Position numbers and translations under genes: made by a program
Assembly: GCA_963722415.1 (NCBI GenBank)
Contig: CAVRNI010000045.1
Coordinates: forward strand, 1 to 64,000
DNA length: 64,000 nt
Source: JALOLG01 sp963722415
Lineage (GTDB): Bacteria > Actinomycetota > Acidimicrobiia > Acidimicrobiales > Ilumatobacteraceae
Reading direction: 5' to 3'
In this document: in pieces, positions 8,260 to 16,760 of the stretch
Layout of the letters: each line of letters opens with the position of its first letter
Numbering within the stretch: the stretch's first letter is position 1
Notes under the pieces: model-generated
What the model saw: only the letters and a program-made list of their open reading frames with translations
What the model was told of the DNA's origin: nothing
The model's database searches: none

Positions 8260-9927
8260 CTACTCGAGACTCCGGCCGTCGAGGTAGACGATGCCGTGCG
8301 TGCCGTCGACGGTGATCGTCTGACCGGTCTGGATGACCGTCGTGCCGACCTGCGAGCCGACGACGGCGGGGACGTCGAACTCGCGGGCGACGATCGCGCA
8401 GTGGCTGAGCACGCCGCCGACGTCGGAGACGATCGCGCCGGCGATCGAGAACAACGGCACCCACGGGGGCAACGTCATCTCGCACACCATCACCTCGCCC
8501 TCCTCGAGGTCGCCGGCCTCGCTGAGCGAGCGGACGACGCGAGCCGTGCCGGTGTACACGCCGGGTGAACCGGCGACGGCGCGGATGAGGTTGGGGTCGG
8601 GGTTCTCGTCGGGCGGCGTGACGCCGAGCAGCCGGACGACGAGCGCATCCATGAACGGATCGACTGCGTCGCCGGGTTCCGGCATCGGCGGCGGCGTGCC
8701 GAGCATGACCGGGGCCGACACCTCCGAGGCCCGTGCGATCGACGCCTTGCGCTCGGCAACGATCGCCTTGCGGTCTCCACCGTTCTGCATCGCATCGACG
8801 GCCTCGTCGCGGTACAGGAAGAACACGTCGTCGCCCTCGGCGATGACACCCTTCTCGGCCAGCCGCTGCCCGAACGCGCGTGTGAACCGGCGGAACAACC
8901 CGACACCGAGCTGATCGATGTAGAACGCGTGGTCCTCGGTGAGCGGGAAGCTGTACTGAGCCGCCTCGTAGAGGTTCTCGAACTTCGCGAGCGTCTCGGG
9001 ATCGTCGGCGAGCTTGGCGCGAGCCTTGGCCATCAACTCCTCGCGGAGCTTCACGCCACGCTGGTAGAGGATCTCGGGAGCATCGCTGTCGGGGAGGCCC
9101 ATGAACGAGGCGATGCTGGAAAGCGCGATCGACGGGTCCTCGCGCCACGGGATGTCGGCGAGGTCGTACACCGCGTCGCTGCGCCAGCCGTACTCGTGCA
9201 GGTACTCGTCGAGCTTGACCTTGAACGCGCGGCCGTCCTCTGAGTCCTCGAGCTTGGCCGCGACCTGCTTCGGATCGTTGTTCTCGAACAGCTCGGTGAG
9301 CGTCGGGCTGGCCTTGGCGATGTTGCGCAGCTCCCACATGCCACGGCTGGCATCGACGGAGCGGGTGTGGAACCCCTGCAACGCCTGGTAGGCCTCGGTC
9401 GGGTCGTCGGGCTGCATCACCTCGGCGTACAGGTCGCAGAACGCGCTCGACGACAGCAACACGAAGTTGATGTGGCCGTGGATCCACCACATGTACCGCA
9501 TGTGCTCGGTCATCTCGTCGAGCTTGGCGAGCAGCTCCTCGTCGGACATTCCGGAGTAGTCGGCCTCCTTCTCGGCGTAGTTCTTGGCGATCAGCTCCGG
9601 CTTCCACTCCTCCTCCCACCGCTTGCCGACGCCCGGCACCTTGGTGGCCAGCTTGTCGTGGTACCGGGTCATCCGATCGGCGATCTCGGCCTCGTCGGGG
9701 AGCGGGTGGAAGCTGACGTAGAAGAAGTGGTTGATGTCCTTGTACGACACCATCACCGGGCAGTCGTATTCGTCCTGCGCCTTGGTGAACCCCTCCGTCA
9801 GGGTCTCGACGATCAGGTCGAACGACAGCGGGTGCACCGGCCGCGGCGAGTGCATCTTGTCGAGGTTCCAGAAGCCCGGGAGCTCGTCAGGTCCCGGGAA
9901 TGTCACTTGGTCGGCCGTGATCGTCAC
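8260..9927 (-). CDS. PEP-utilising enzyme with C-terminal swivelling His domain, copy 1
   Basis: About 555 residues from the GTG at 9927, which follows GGGGGATCC; a longer open frame upstream lacks family-like sequence. The last 90 residues are the PEP-utiliser mobile domain: VMVCEMTLPPWVPLFS, then GGVLSHCAIVAREFDVP with the phosphorylatable His, then PAVVG. The first 450 residues are helical and Trp/Tyr-rich, and I see no ATP-grasp or PEP-binding barrel, so a partner would be needed for a full PEP-synthase-like reaction. It is homologous over its length to the gene at 27284. Confidence 0.8.
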   Translation of the reverse strand: MTITADQVTFPGPDELPGFWNLDKMHSPRPVHPLSFDLIVETLTEGFTKAQDEYDCPVMVSYKDINHFFYVSFHPLPDEAEIADRMTRYHDKLATKVPGVGKRWEEEWKPELIAKNYAEKEADYSGMSDEELLAKLDEMTEHMRYMWWIHGHINFVLLSSSAFCDLYAEVMQPDDPTEAYQALQGFHTRSVDASRGMWELRNIAKASPTLTELFENNDPKQVAAKLEDSEDGRAFKVKLDEYLHEYGWRSDAVYDLADIPWREDPSIALSSIASFMGLPDSDAPEILYQRGVKLREELMAKARAKLADDPETLAKFENLYEAAQYSFPLTEDHAFYIDQLGVGLFRRFTRAFGQRLAEKGVIAEGDDVFFLYRDEAVDAMQNGGDRKAIVAERKASIARASEVSAPVMLGTPPPMPEPGDAVDPFMDALVVRLLGVTPPDENPDPNLIRAVAGSPGVYTGTARVVRSLSEAGDLEEGEVMVCEMTLPPWVPLFSIAGAIVSDVGGVLSHCAIVAREFDVPAVVGSQVGTTVIQTGQTITVDGTHGIVYLDGRSLE

Positions 9928-10103
9928 TGTCGGATCCCCCTCGAACTGTGAGATGTCTTGCGGTCGCAAGTAAGCGCCCCGCTGGGCCGCAGACTAGCTG
10001 CCACTGGCGCGCGTCGGCCATTGGGGCGTGCCGCACACGGGAACGCACGGCGCAGGTGCCGCGAACGGGCGAGATCCGTGGCGCAACCTGGCCAACGGGT
10101 TGT
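9928..10103. other. Short intergenic region, no recognisable feature
   Basis: 176 bp lie between the start of the PEP-utiliser gene and the stop of the beta-propeller gene, both on the minus strand. It probably contains the PEP-utiliser promoter. I found no coding frame, hairpin or repeat worth naming. Confidence 0.4.
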
Positions 10104-11969
10104 CTAGCCCAGCAGCGCTCCGACTTCGTCGACCACGACCTGGGCGGTGTCACGAGGATCCTCGGTGATCACGAGGCGACCTTCGGTCGACAACGTTGCC
10201 TGCTCCCGTTGCGTCGCCTGGCGAAGGGCGTCGAGCGCTTGGATCTCGGCGACGGTGAGGGGCGGATCACTGTTCTCGGATGCCGAGACCGGGTCGCCCG
10301 GGAGGTCGGCGATCACGACGAGGGGCAGGTCCCCGAAGCCACCGATGGCGGCGACCTGAGCCGAGCTCTCGTCGACGAACCGCAGCTCGGGGTCGTCGCG
10401 GCGGCTTTGCTCGAACTTGTCGAAGGCGTCGGCGGGCAGCAACGGACGGACCCGGTCGTAGAAGTCGGCGCTCACGGCGTTGACGAGCACGAGCCCGACC
10501 ACCTGCTCGTCGTAGGCGGCGGTGAACATCTGGGCGTAGAGACCCCCGAGCCCTCTACCGACCATCACGAACGGACCGTGTTCGCCGATCTGGTCCAACG
10601 CCTGGTGGAGGTCGCTGGCCACCGTCGCGGCCGGACCGGCCTGGCCGGCCTCTTCCGGGTCGGCGACGCCGACACGGTCGGAGGCACAGACTCGGGTGTG
10701 GCGCGCCAGGCGAGCCTCGACGAGCGCCCACGATCCGGCGCCGTACGATCCGTCCGCCTCCAGAACGACGGTCGGGCTGCCGACTCCCGAGCAGCGCAGG
10801 TACATCGTGCCTGAGCTCACGTCGACTGCCCGGGCGATGTCCGGTCGGGACGCTGCTTCGAGCGGCATCGCTGGATCGATGCGCAACACCTCGACGTCAC
10901 GGTGCGGGACCAGCCACACCGAGTCGTGGCCGACCGCCAGCCCGCCGGGGGTGTCGCCGATCGGTGACGTGGCCACCAACTCGGCCGTGCCGGTGTCGAT
11001 GACCGACACGGTGCCGTCGCGTTGGTTCGTCACCCACAGGGCTGTGCCCGTGGCGGCCAGCGAGTGGATACCTCGCCCGGTCGCGATCGTCGCGGTGACA
11101 CGCGCCGTCGTCGGGTCGATGCGCACGACCCAACCGGCGGCCTCGACGCCGGCACCGTTCACACCGACCCACACCGCACCGTCGGTGGCGACCACCGTCC
11201 GCGGCTCGCCGCCAACGTCGATCACATCGGACACACGTCGTTGGTCGATGTCGACGCGACTGACCAAGGTCGTGCCGCGGTGGGCGACCCAGAGGCTGTT
11301 CCCACTGATCGCGGCGAAGCCGGGCGGGCCATCGAGTGAGATCTCGGCTGTCACCGATGCCGTCGCAGGGTCGATCAGCAGCGCGCGACCCCCACCGTCG
11401 CGGTCCGCGATCGCCCACAGCGCGTCCCCGTCCGCCACCAACGCGGGTTGGCTGTCGAAGACCAGGCGAGCGGTCAACGCCCCGGTCTCGGGGTCGAGGC
11501 GTACCACCTCGTTGGGGTCGTAGCGGCTCAACCACAGCCACCCGCCGGCCGCGGTGACACCCTCGACGTGACTGGGGATCGGATACGTCGCGACCACCTG
11601 GTCCGTCGCCGGATCGATTCGATACAACTCCTCGTCGAACACCGACGTCACCCACACTGCGTCGTCCGTGACCGCGACACCTTTGACCCCGTAACGCCGA
11701 CCGATGGGGATCTCGGTCACTGCCGTCGGCTCCGACCCGACCTCGACGAGGCGCTCAGCTGGGTCATGGCGGACCCACACGACCGCGCCCGCAACCGCCA
11801 CCGCGCCGACGGCGACAGCGGTCGCGAGCCGCACACCGGACCGACGCCACATCGGCGTCGCGCGGAGCGGCTCGGGCATCCCACCGCGGTTCGACACGGG
11901 TGCCTCGTCGGCCCATTCCCGCAGAGTGGAGCGGACGCGCTCGATGAGTTCGTCGTCCGTCATCGTCAT
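10104..11969 (-). CDS. Membrane-anchored beta-propeller / inactive alpha-beta hydrolase fusion, putative ECF sigma-factor partner
   Basis: 621 residues in three parts: a short cytoplasmic head (about 1-46), one membrane helix (about 47-66, LATAVAVGAVAVAGAVVWV), an extracytoplasmic YVTN/virginiamycin-lyase-like propeller with repeats such as AVWVTSVFDEELYRIDP and SLWVAHRGTTLVSRVD, and a C-terminal alpha/beta-hydrolase domain. The nucleophile elbow reads VGRGLGG: the Ser position is Gly (codon at 10551-10553). The usual late His motif is replaced by EDPRDTAQ. The hydrolase is therefore probably a binding rather than a catalytic domain. It overlaps the sigma gene by ATGA, as anti-sigma/sensor genes often do; the anti-sigma role is inference. 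Confidence 0.8.
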   Translation of the reverse strand: MTMTDDELIERVRSTLREWADEAPVSNRGGMPEPLRATPMWRRSGVRLATAVAVGAVAVAGAVVWVRHDPAERLVEVGSEPTAVTEIPIGRRYGVKGVAVTDDAVWVTSVFDEELYRIDPATDQVVATYPIPSHVEGVTAAGGWLWLSRYDPNEVVRLDPETGALTARLVFDSQPALVADGDALWAIADRDGGGRALLIDPATASVTAEISLDGPPGFAAISGNSLWVAHRGTTLVSRVDIDQRRVSDVIDVGGEPRTVVATDGAVWVGVNGAGVEAAGWVVRIDPTTARVTATIATGRGIHSLAATGTALWVTNQRDGTVSVIDTGTAELVATSPIGDTPGGLAVGHDSVWLVPHRDVEVLRIDPAMPLEAASRPDIARAVDVSSGTMYLRCSGVGSPTVVLEADGSYGAGSWALVEARLARHTRVCASDRVGVADPEEAGQAGPAATVASDLHQALDQIGEHGPFVMVGRGLGGLYAQMFTAAYDEQVVGLVLVNAVSADFYDRVRPLLPADAFDKFEQSRRDDPELRFVDESSAQVAAIGGFGDLPLVVIADLPGDPVSASENSDPPLTVAEIQALDALRQATQREQATLSTEGRLVITEDPRDTAQVVVDEVGALLG

Positions 11970-12475
11970 CGTTCGATCACCTTCCGCAGGTCCTGCACTG
12001 CGCGGTGCAGGAGCGACTTGACCGCTGGGACCGAACAGCCGAGCAGATCGGCGATGTCGACCTCAGCCAGGTCTTCGTAATAGCGCAGCACGATCGCCGC
12101 GCGTTGACGACCGGGGAGCGCCGTGATCGCATCGCGCAGCTCATCCGGGGCGTCCTCGGCCGTGTCGACCGCCGCCGTGCGATGGCGGCGCTCCAGCACC
12201 CGCCGTCGCTGATGGTTGCGGCAGGCGTTGACGACCGCGGCGCGCAGATAGGCCACCGGATTGTCGACGCGATGCCATCTCGCCTGCACCCGAAGAAACG
12301 CGTCCTGCACCAACTCCTCGGCCGCCGGGTCGCCCGCCGTGAGGAGATGCGCGAGCCGCACCATCGGCGCGTACGAGCCCCGATACAGATCAACGAACCG
12401 CGTCGGCCAGATCTCAGCCGGCTCCGCCCGTGTGAACGAGTCATCGCCTCCGTCGGTCACCGAGGCGATCCTCAT
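11966..12475 (-). CDS. RNA polymerase ECF (sigma-70 family) sigma factor
   Basis: 169 residues from the ATG at 12475. Region 2 is seen in DLYRGSYAPMVRLAHLL and AAEELVQDAFLRV, with the basic helix NACRNHQRRR. Region 4 is seen in LPGRQRAAIVLRYYEDL and the recognition helix IADLLGCSVPAVKSLLHRA. The length and spacing fit a short SigE-like ECF factor without extra domains. It overlaps the downstream membrane propeller gene by 4 nt, so the pair is probably a signal-responsive sigma/regulator unit. Its target promoters are unknown. Confidence 0.9.
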   Translation of the reverse strand: MRIASVTDGGDDSFTRAEPAEIWPTRFVDLYRGSYAPMVRLAHLLTAGDPAAEELVQDAFLRVQARWHRVDNPVAYLRAAVVNACRNHQRRRVLERRHRTAAVDTAEDAPDELRDAITALPGRQRAAIVLRYYEDLAEVDIADLLGCSVPAVKSLLHRAVQDLRKVIER

Positions 12476-12620
12476 ACCTGTATGACACCTGACAGTGTCC
12501 CGCGGTCGCGTTCTCGTTGTCACGTACCGGCCGAACGGAGCTGCCCACGGCTATCGTCCCAGACCTGTGTGCCAGGCGGCCGACGCTCTTCGCCGCGCCG
12601 AACCGCTCGTGTCGGCGCCG

Positions 12621-13778
12621 ATGCCCGACTGGCGCGAGATCCTGGCCCGCCGCCGCCCGCCCCGACGTACGGACGCCCCGAACCGCGTCGTCACGCTCGG
12701 CACCGGCGGCGGCTCCAACCCCAAGGCCACTCGATGCGGTTTCTCCAACGCCGTGGTCGTCGGTGACGCGGCGTATCTCGTCGACGCCGGCGAAGGTGTG
12801 CACACCCAGCTGTGGCGCGCCGGGCTGACGATGAACCCGGGCTTCCGGCGCCAGTTCGCCCGGCCGGTCGTGCGCGGCGTGTTCGTCACCCATCTCCACG
12901 CCGACCACATCGTCGACCTCGCCAACCTGTTCGTCGGGAGCTGGCCGCCGCACGTGGTCGACCTGATCGGGCCCGGACCGGCTGGTCTCCCGATCCCGAT
13001 GTTCCCGCCCGACGCCGAGCGGCCGCTGCCGCTGCCCGACGAGCCGACGCCGGGCCTGCGCTCGTTCGTCGACCATCAGCTGCGGTCGTTCGCGTACAAC
13101 ATCAACGTCCGCGTGCTCGACGAGGGACGCTCACCGCTTCCCGACTCGATCCGGGTGCGCGAGATCAACGTCGCCGGCCGCGACAGCGAGGCGACCGACC
13201 TGATCCTCGACGTCACCGCGTCCGCCGCGTCGCCGGCCGACGCGGCACCGGCGATGGAGCCGGTCGAGGTGTTCCGTGACGACGAGCACGGTGTCGTCGT
13301 CTCGGCCGCCTTGGTGCAGCACGCGCCCGTCTTCCCGGCGTTCGGCTATCGGTTCGACACGCCGACCGGGTCGGTGGCGTTCTCGGGTGACACCGGCGAG
13401 TGCGAGAACGTCGTGCGACTTGCCAAGGACGCCGACGTGCTCGTCCACGAGGTGATCGACCTGCCGAGCCTCGAGGCGCGGATGACCCACCTGCCCAACT
13501 TCGAGTCGGTGCGCAACCACCTGGCGAGCTCGCACTCGACCCCGGAGCAGGTCGGCCGCGTCGCGACGGCGGCCGGGGTCCGCACACTCGTGCTCTCCCA
13601 CCTCGTACCCGGCGACGTCGAGATCGCCGAGGACGAGTGGGAAGCCGCCGTGCGCCCCCACTTCGCCGGCGAGATCGTCTGCGGCGTCGACCTCGACGAG
13701 TTCGCATCGAATGGTCGGCTGACCTCCGCTGCGCTTCGGCGCCCTCGAGCGGCTCGTCCATCGCCGCCGACGAAGTGA
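12621..13778 (+). CDS. MBL-fold metallohydrolase (RNase Z-like)
   Basis: About 385 residues from the ATG at 12621; the frame is open further upstream but loses family similarity. The zinc motif HLHADH is at residues 91-96, later ligands appear in AFSGDTGE and LVLSHLVPGD, and the start strand RVVTLGTGGGSNPKATRCG is typical of RNase Z/arylsulfatase-like MBL proteins. The last 20 residues are Arg/Pro-rich and may be extra; one base fewer near 13710 would end the protein at GGCTGA about 13725. It is divergent from the sigma gene and overlaps the convergent esterase gene. Confidence 0.82.
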   Translation: MPDWREILARRRPPRRTDAPNRVVTLGTGGGSNPKATRCGFSNAVVVGDAAYLVDAGEGVHTQLWRAGLTMNPGFRRQFARPVVRGVFVTHLHADHIVDLANLFVGSWPPHVVDLIGPGPAGLPIPMFPPDAERPLPLPDEPTPGLRSFVDHQLRSFAYNINVRVLDEGRSPLPDSIRVREINVAGRDSEATDLILDVTASAASPADAAPAMEPVEVFRDDEHGVVVSAALVQHAPVFPAFGYRFDTPTGSVAFSGDTGECENVVRLAKDADVLVHEVIDLPSLEARMTHLPNFESVRNHLASSHSTPEQVGRVATAAGVRTLVLSHLVPGDVEIAEDEWEAAVRPHFAGEIVCGVDLDEFASNGRLTSAALRRPRAARPSPPTK

Positions 13779-14581
13779 TCGCGTGATCGGAACGGTTCAG
13801 CCGTGACCGAGTGCATGAAGGCGAGGGTGCGGTCGAAGATGGCGTGGACGGCCGCGTCGTCGCAGCCCTCGAAGAAGTGTTCGGCGCCGTCGACCGACTC
13901 GAGCTCGACCCTGCAACCGCCGGCGACGAGCGCGTCGCGCAATCGAACGCTCTGGTCGTGCGGCGCCATCGTGTCGGCAGTGCCGTGTTGGAGGAAGAAC
14001 GGCGGCGCGTCGGGCCGGACCTGCGACGTCGGGCTCGCGGCACGGGCCTGATCGAGCCGTTCGCCGATCGGACCGCCGAGGAAGTAGGCGGGGAACGACG
14101 TCGCATCATCGGGATCGAGCGACGCCAGATCGGTCAACGGGTACCAGCACACGACGCCGCGGACTGTGCCCGGCTCCGAGTTGAGGCCGACGGACGCGGC
14201 GAGGAAGCCGCCACCTGACTGGCCCCACACGACGATGCGCGCCGGATCGCCGCCGAACTCCTCGGCGTGCTCGCGTACCCACGCGAGCGCGTCGGTTGTG
14301 TCGTCGACGGCCGCCGGGTACAGCGCCTCACCGCTGAAGCGGTAGTCGTTGGCGACCACGACGAATCCGGCCTCCACGATCCGCTCGAAGAAGCCGGGCG
14401 TCCACGCACGGGTCTCGCGCGGTGTGCGCTGGCGGCTGCTCACGCGCCAGCCACCACCGTGGACGTACAGCACCACGGGGCGCGGACCCGTCGCCGTCGC
14501 CGGTCGGTGCACGTCGAGCTCGAGGGCCCGGAAGCCCTCCTTCTCGGCGTAGATGATCGCCCGGTCAACCACAACGCTCAT
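13346..14581 (-). CDS. Alpha/beta hydrolase (BD-FAE/HSL-like esterase) with an abnormal C-terminal extension
   Basis: Residues 1-265 form a complete esterase: oxyanion motif YVHGGGW, nucleophile elbow WGQSGGG, acid in QHGTADTMAP and His in DGAEHFFEG. A normal family member would end near FMHSVTAE (about 13800). Here the frame runs on for about 145 low-complexity residues, entirely antisense to the MBL gene, so the natural stop has probably been lost through an indel. Function: hydrolysis of a small ester or amide; substrate unknown. The ATG is divergent from the hydratase gene, 67 bp away. Confidence 0.7.
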   Translation of the reverse strand: MSVVVDRAIIYAEKEGFRALELDVHRPATATGPRPVVLYVHGGGWRVSSRQRTPRETRAWTPGFFERIVEAGFVVVANDYRFSGEALYPAAVDDTTDALAWVREHAEEFGGDPARIVVWGQSGGGFLAASVGLNSEPGTVRGVVCWYPLTDLASLDPDDATSFPAYFLGGPIGERLDQARAASPTSQVRPDAPPFFLQHGTADTMAPHDQSVRLRDALVAGGCRVELESVDGAEHFFEGCDDAAVHAIFDRTLAFMHSVTAEPFRSRDHFVGGDGRAARGRRSAAEVSRPFDANSSRSTPQTISPAKWGRTAASHSSSAISTSPGTRWESTSVRTPAAVATRPTCSGVECELARWLRTDSKLGRWVIRASRLGRSITSWTSTSASLASRTTFSHSPVSPENATDPVGVSNR

Positions 14582-14648
14582 CGCTCGCCCCTCATTCGGC
14601 CCTCCCAATCCGGAACAGCGTCGCAGAGCCGGAGTACGTTCGCTGCCG

Positions 14649-15446
14649 ATGACAGCCCTCACTGATGCCCAGGTCTCGGCGACGGCCGAGGCGTTGTTCA
14701 ACGCCGAGCTGACGAACGTGCCGATCGAGCCGGTCTCGATCACCTATCCCGACGCCGACATCGCCGACGCCTACCGGATCTCGCAGGCCGTCACCGACTT
14801 GAAGGTCGCCGCCGGGCGACTGGTGAAGGGACACAAGATCGGGCTGACGTCGAAGGCGATGCGCTCGCTGAGCGGGGCCACCGAGCCCGACTACGGCACG
14901 CTGTTCGACGACTGGTTCGTGCTCGAGGGCTCGACGGTGCCGCGCAGCCGGATGAACCGGCCACTCGTCGAAGTCGAGATCTCGTTCGTGCTCAAGGAGC
15001 CGTTGCGGGGGCCCGGTGTGAACGCCGCGGACGTCATCCGGGCGACCGACTTCATCCTCCCGTCGATCGAGATCGTCGATCTGCGCCAGGGCCCGGCGCG
15101 TGGCACCAACATGCTCGTCGACTCGATCAGTGACGCCGCGGCGTGCGGCCTGGTGGTGCTCGGAGGGCGACCGGCGAAGCTGACCGATCTCGACATCCGG
15201 CGCGTCGGCGCCTCGTTGTCGATCAACGGCACGATCGAGGAGAGCGGCGTCGCCTCGGCTGTGATGGGCAACCCGATCAATGCCGTGGCGTGGCTCGCCA
15301 ACAAGCTGCACGAGTACGGCGTCACTCCCGAGCCCGGACATGTCATCCTGTCCGGCTCGTTCATCAAGGCGATCCCGTTCAAGCCCGGCGACAGCGTGGT
15401 GGCGCTGTTCGATCACCTCGGCGAGGTGACGTTCACCGCCGAATGA
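14649..15446 (+). CDS. 2-keto-4-pentenoate hydratase family protein (MhpD/fumarylacetoacetase-like)
   Basis: 265 residues. Family landmarks are YRISQAV near the N terminus, GHKIGLTSKAM, the metal-site segment LVEVEISFVLKEPL (Glu-x-Glu), the strand IEIVDLR and the end GSFIKAIPFKPGDSV. The enzymes add water to 2-hydroxypenta-2,4-dienoates from meta-cleavage of aromatics, or decarboxylate related oxo-acids. Its position near RraA-type aldolase and RidA genes fits the lower part of an aromatic or heteroaromatic pathway. The ATG at 14649 lies 67 bp from the divergent esterase start. Confidence 0.87.
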   Translation: MTALTDAQVSATAEALFNAELTNVPIEPVSITYPDADIADAYRISQAVTDLKVAAGRLVKGHKIGLTSKAMRSLSGATEPDYGTLFDDWFVLEGSTVPRSRMNRPLVEVEISFVLKEPLRGPGVNAADVIRATDFILPSIEIVDLRQGPARGTNMLVDSISDAAACGLVVLGGRPAKLTDLDIRRVGASLSINGTIEESGVASAVMGNPINAVAWLANKLHEYGVTPEPGHVILSGSFIKAIPFKPGDSVVALFDHLGEVTFTAE

Positions 15447-15470
15447 TGCGACGAACGATTCGGCGGCTCG

Positions 15471-15849
15471 TCAATCGTCGACGTACGCCAGGAAGTCGCA
15501 TTGCACGATCGATGTCCCGGCCGCCAGCTGGGTGTGGCGGGCCGGGAGTGAATCGAGGTCGGGGAAGTGCTGCTGCCACGGCGTGTTGATCGCGTTGCGG
15601 TACGACAGGTCAGGCACGTAGAACGTCATCTTCACGACGTGACGCCACTCGGCCCCGGCTCCGGCGAGCATCTCGCCGACGTGGTGGAACAGGTTGGCGA
15701 GTTGGGCGTCGACGTCGTCGGGGATCGATCTCCTCGCCCGGGTCGCGACCGACGATGACGCTCGACGCGATGAACGGTCCGATCCGCGATGCCGCCGGGA
15801 TGGGATTGCTGTGACGGAACGAGTCGACGTTGATCGAACGGCGTGTCAT
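15471..15849 (-). pseudogene. RidA/YjgF/UK114 family protein, frameshifted by one base
   Basis: Read as one frame after removing one base of the GGGG at 15720-15723, it encodes about 125 residues: MTRRSINVDSFRHSNPIPAA, GPFIASSVIVGRDP, then WRHVVKMTFYVPDL and the C-terminal ...IVQCDFLAYVDD. This is the normal RidA length. Members deaminate reactive enamine/imine intermediates or, in catabolic operons, amino-acrylates. The ATG overlaps the upstream RraA-like gene as ATGA and follows AAGGAGG. As given, the gene would be truncated after about 43 residues of native sequence. Confidence 0.82.
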
Positions 15850-16593
15850 GTCAGGCCTCCTTCTGCGTTCGGATGGTCGCGATTCGCCAGCCAGGCGTCG
15901 AACTCGGGGCGGCGCTTGTCCGACACCGGGAACGCACCGATCGTGCTGTCGCCGGCGGCGACGACCTCGAACGCCCATTCCTCCTCCAGCTCCTGCTGGT
16001 AGGCGTCGGTGGCCACCTCCTCGACGAGGGCGGCGGGGATCACGACCGCGCCCTCCTCGTCGCCGACGATGACGTCACCGGGCATCACCGTGACGCCCGC
16101 GCACACGATCGGGATCTGGTGGTCGAGCGGGATGTGGAGACGCGAGAGCGTGCGCCGCGTGCGAGGAGCCGTGGTACACGGGGATGTCGAGCCGGCGGAT
16201 CGCCGGCGTGTCACGTAGCGCACCGTCGGTGATCACGCCGGCGGCTCCGAGTTGCAACGCCCGCATCGCGAAGATGTCGCCGATCGTGCCGGCGTCGGGT
16301 TCGCCGCGGGCCTCGATCACGAGCACCTCGTCGGGCTGGAGGCCCTCGATCGCCCGCCGTTGCGCGTTCTGGCCGGCGAGCAGCGTCGATCGGAGGTCTT
16401 CGCGCATCGGCACGTAGCGAAGCGTGTGGGCGATGCCGACCATGCGCTGACCTTCCTTGATGGGGCGCAGCCCGCTCAAGAACGTCGACCGGATGCCGCG
16501 GTTCTGCAGCTGGCCGGTCAGCGTGGCCGTCGACACGGCGTTGAGCTTGGCCTTCAATTCGTCGGTGAGTGTGATCGGGTCGGATGCTGGCAC
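15846..16593 (-). pseudogene. RraA-like / 4-hydroxy-4-methyl-2-oxoglutarate aldolase family protein, frameshifted by one base
   Basis: The first frame gives TLTDELKAKLNAVSTATLTGQL and the family core GEPDAGTIGDIFAMRALQLGAAGVI..DGALRD (split here); the second gives PIVCAGVTVMPGDVIVGDEEGAVVIP. Removing one base near the CC at 16155 joins them as SSHARTLSRLHIP. The pieces cover a normal family protein of about 248 residues. Relatives are divalent-metal aldolases cleaving 4-hydroxy-4-methyl-2-oxoglutarate or decarboxylating oxaloacetate. The GTG at 16593 is my choice of start; TTG at 16644 is the alternative. First gene of a two-gene unit with RidA. Confidence 0.8.
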
Positions 16594-16760
16594 GGCGCCA
16601 TCATCGCTCACACGCTGGCTGTCGGCGCGACCGACGTTCCGCAATCGGGAACGCTGTCACTCGCGGGCCCGGCACCCTCACGCGTCGTCGGCGTCCCCTA
16701 TCGTGCGGACCCGAAGCCGCGAGCCCGCAGGAGGTGACGGCCACAGGAGGTAGTGGAGGG

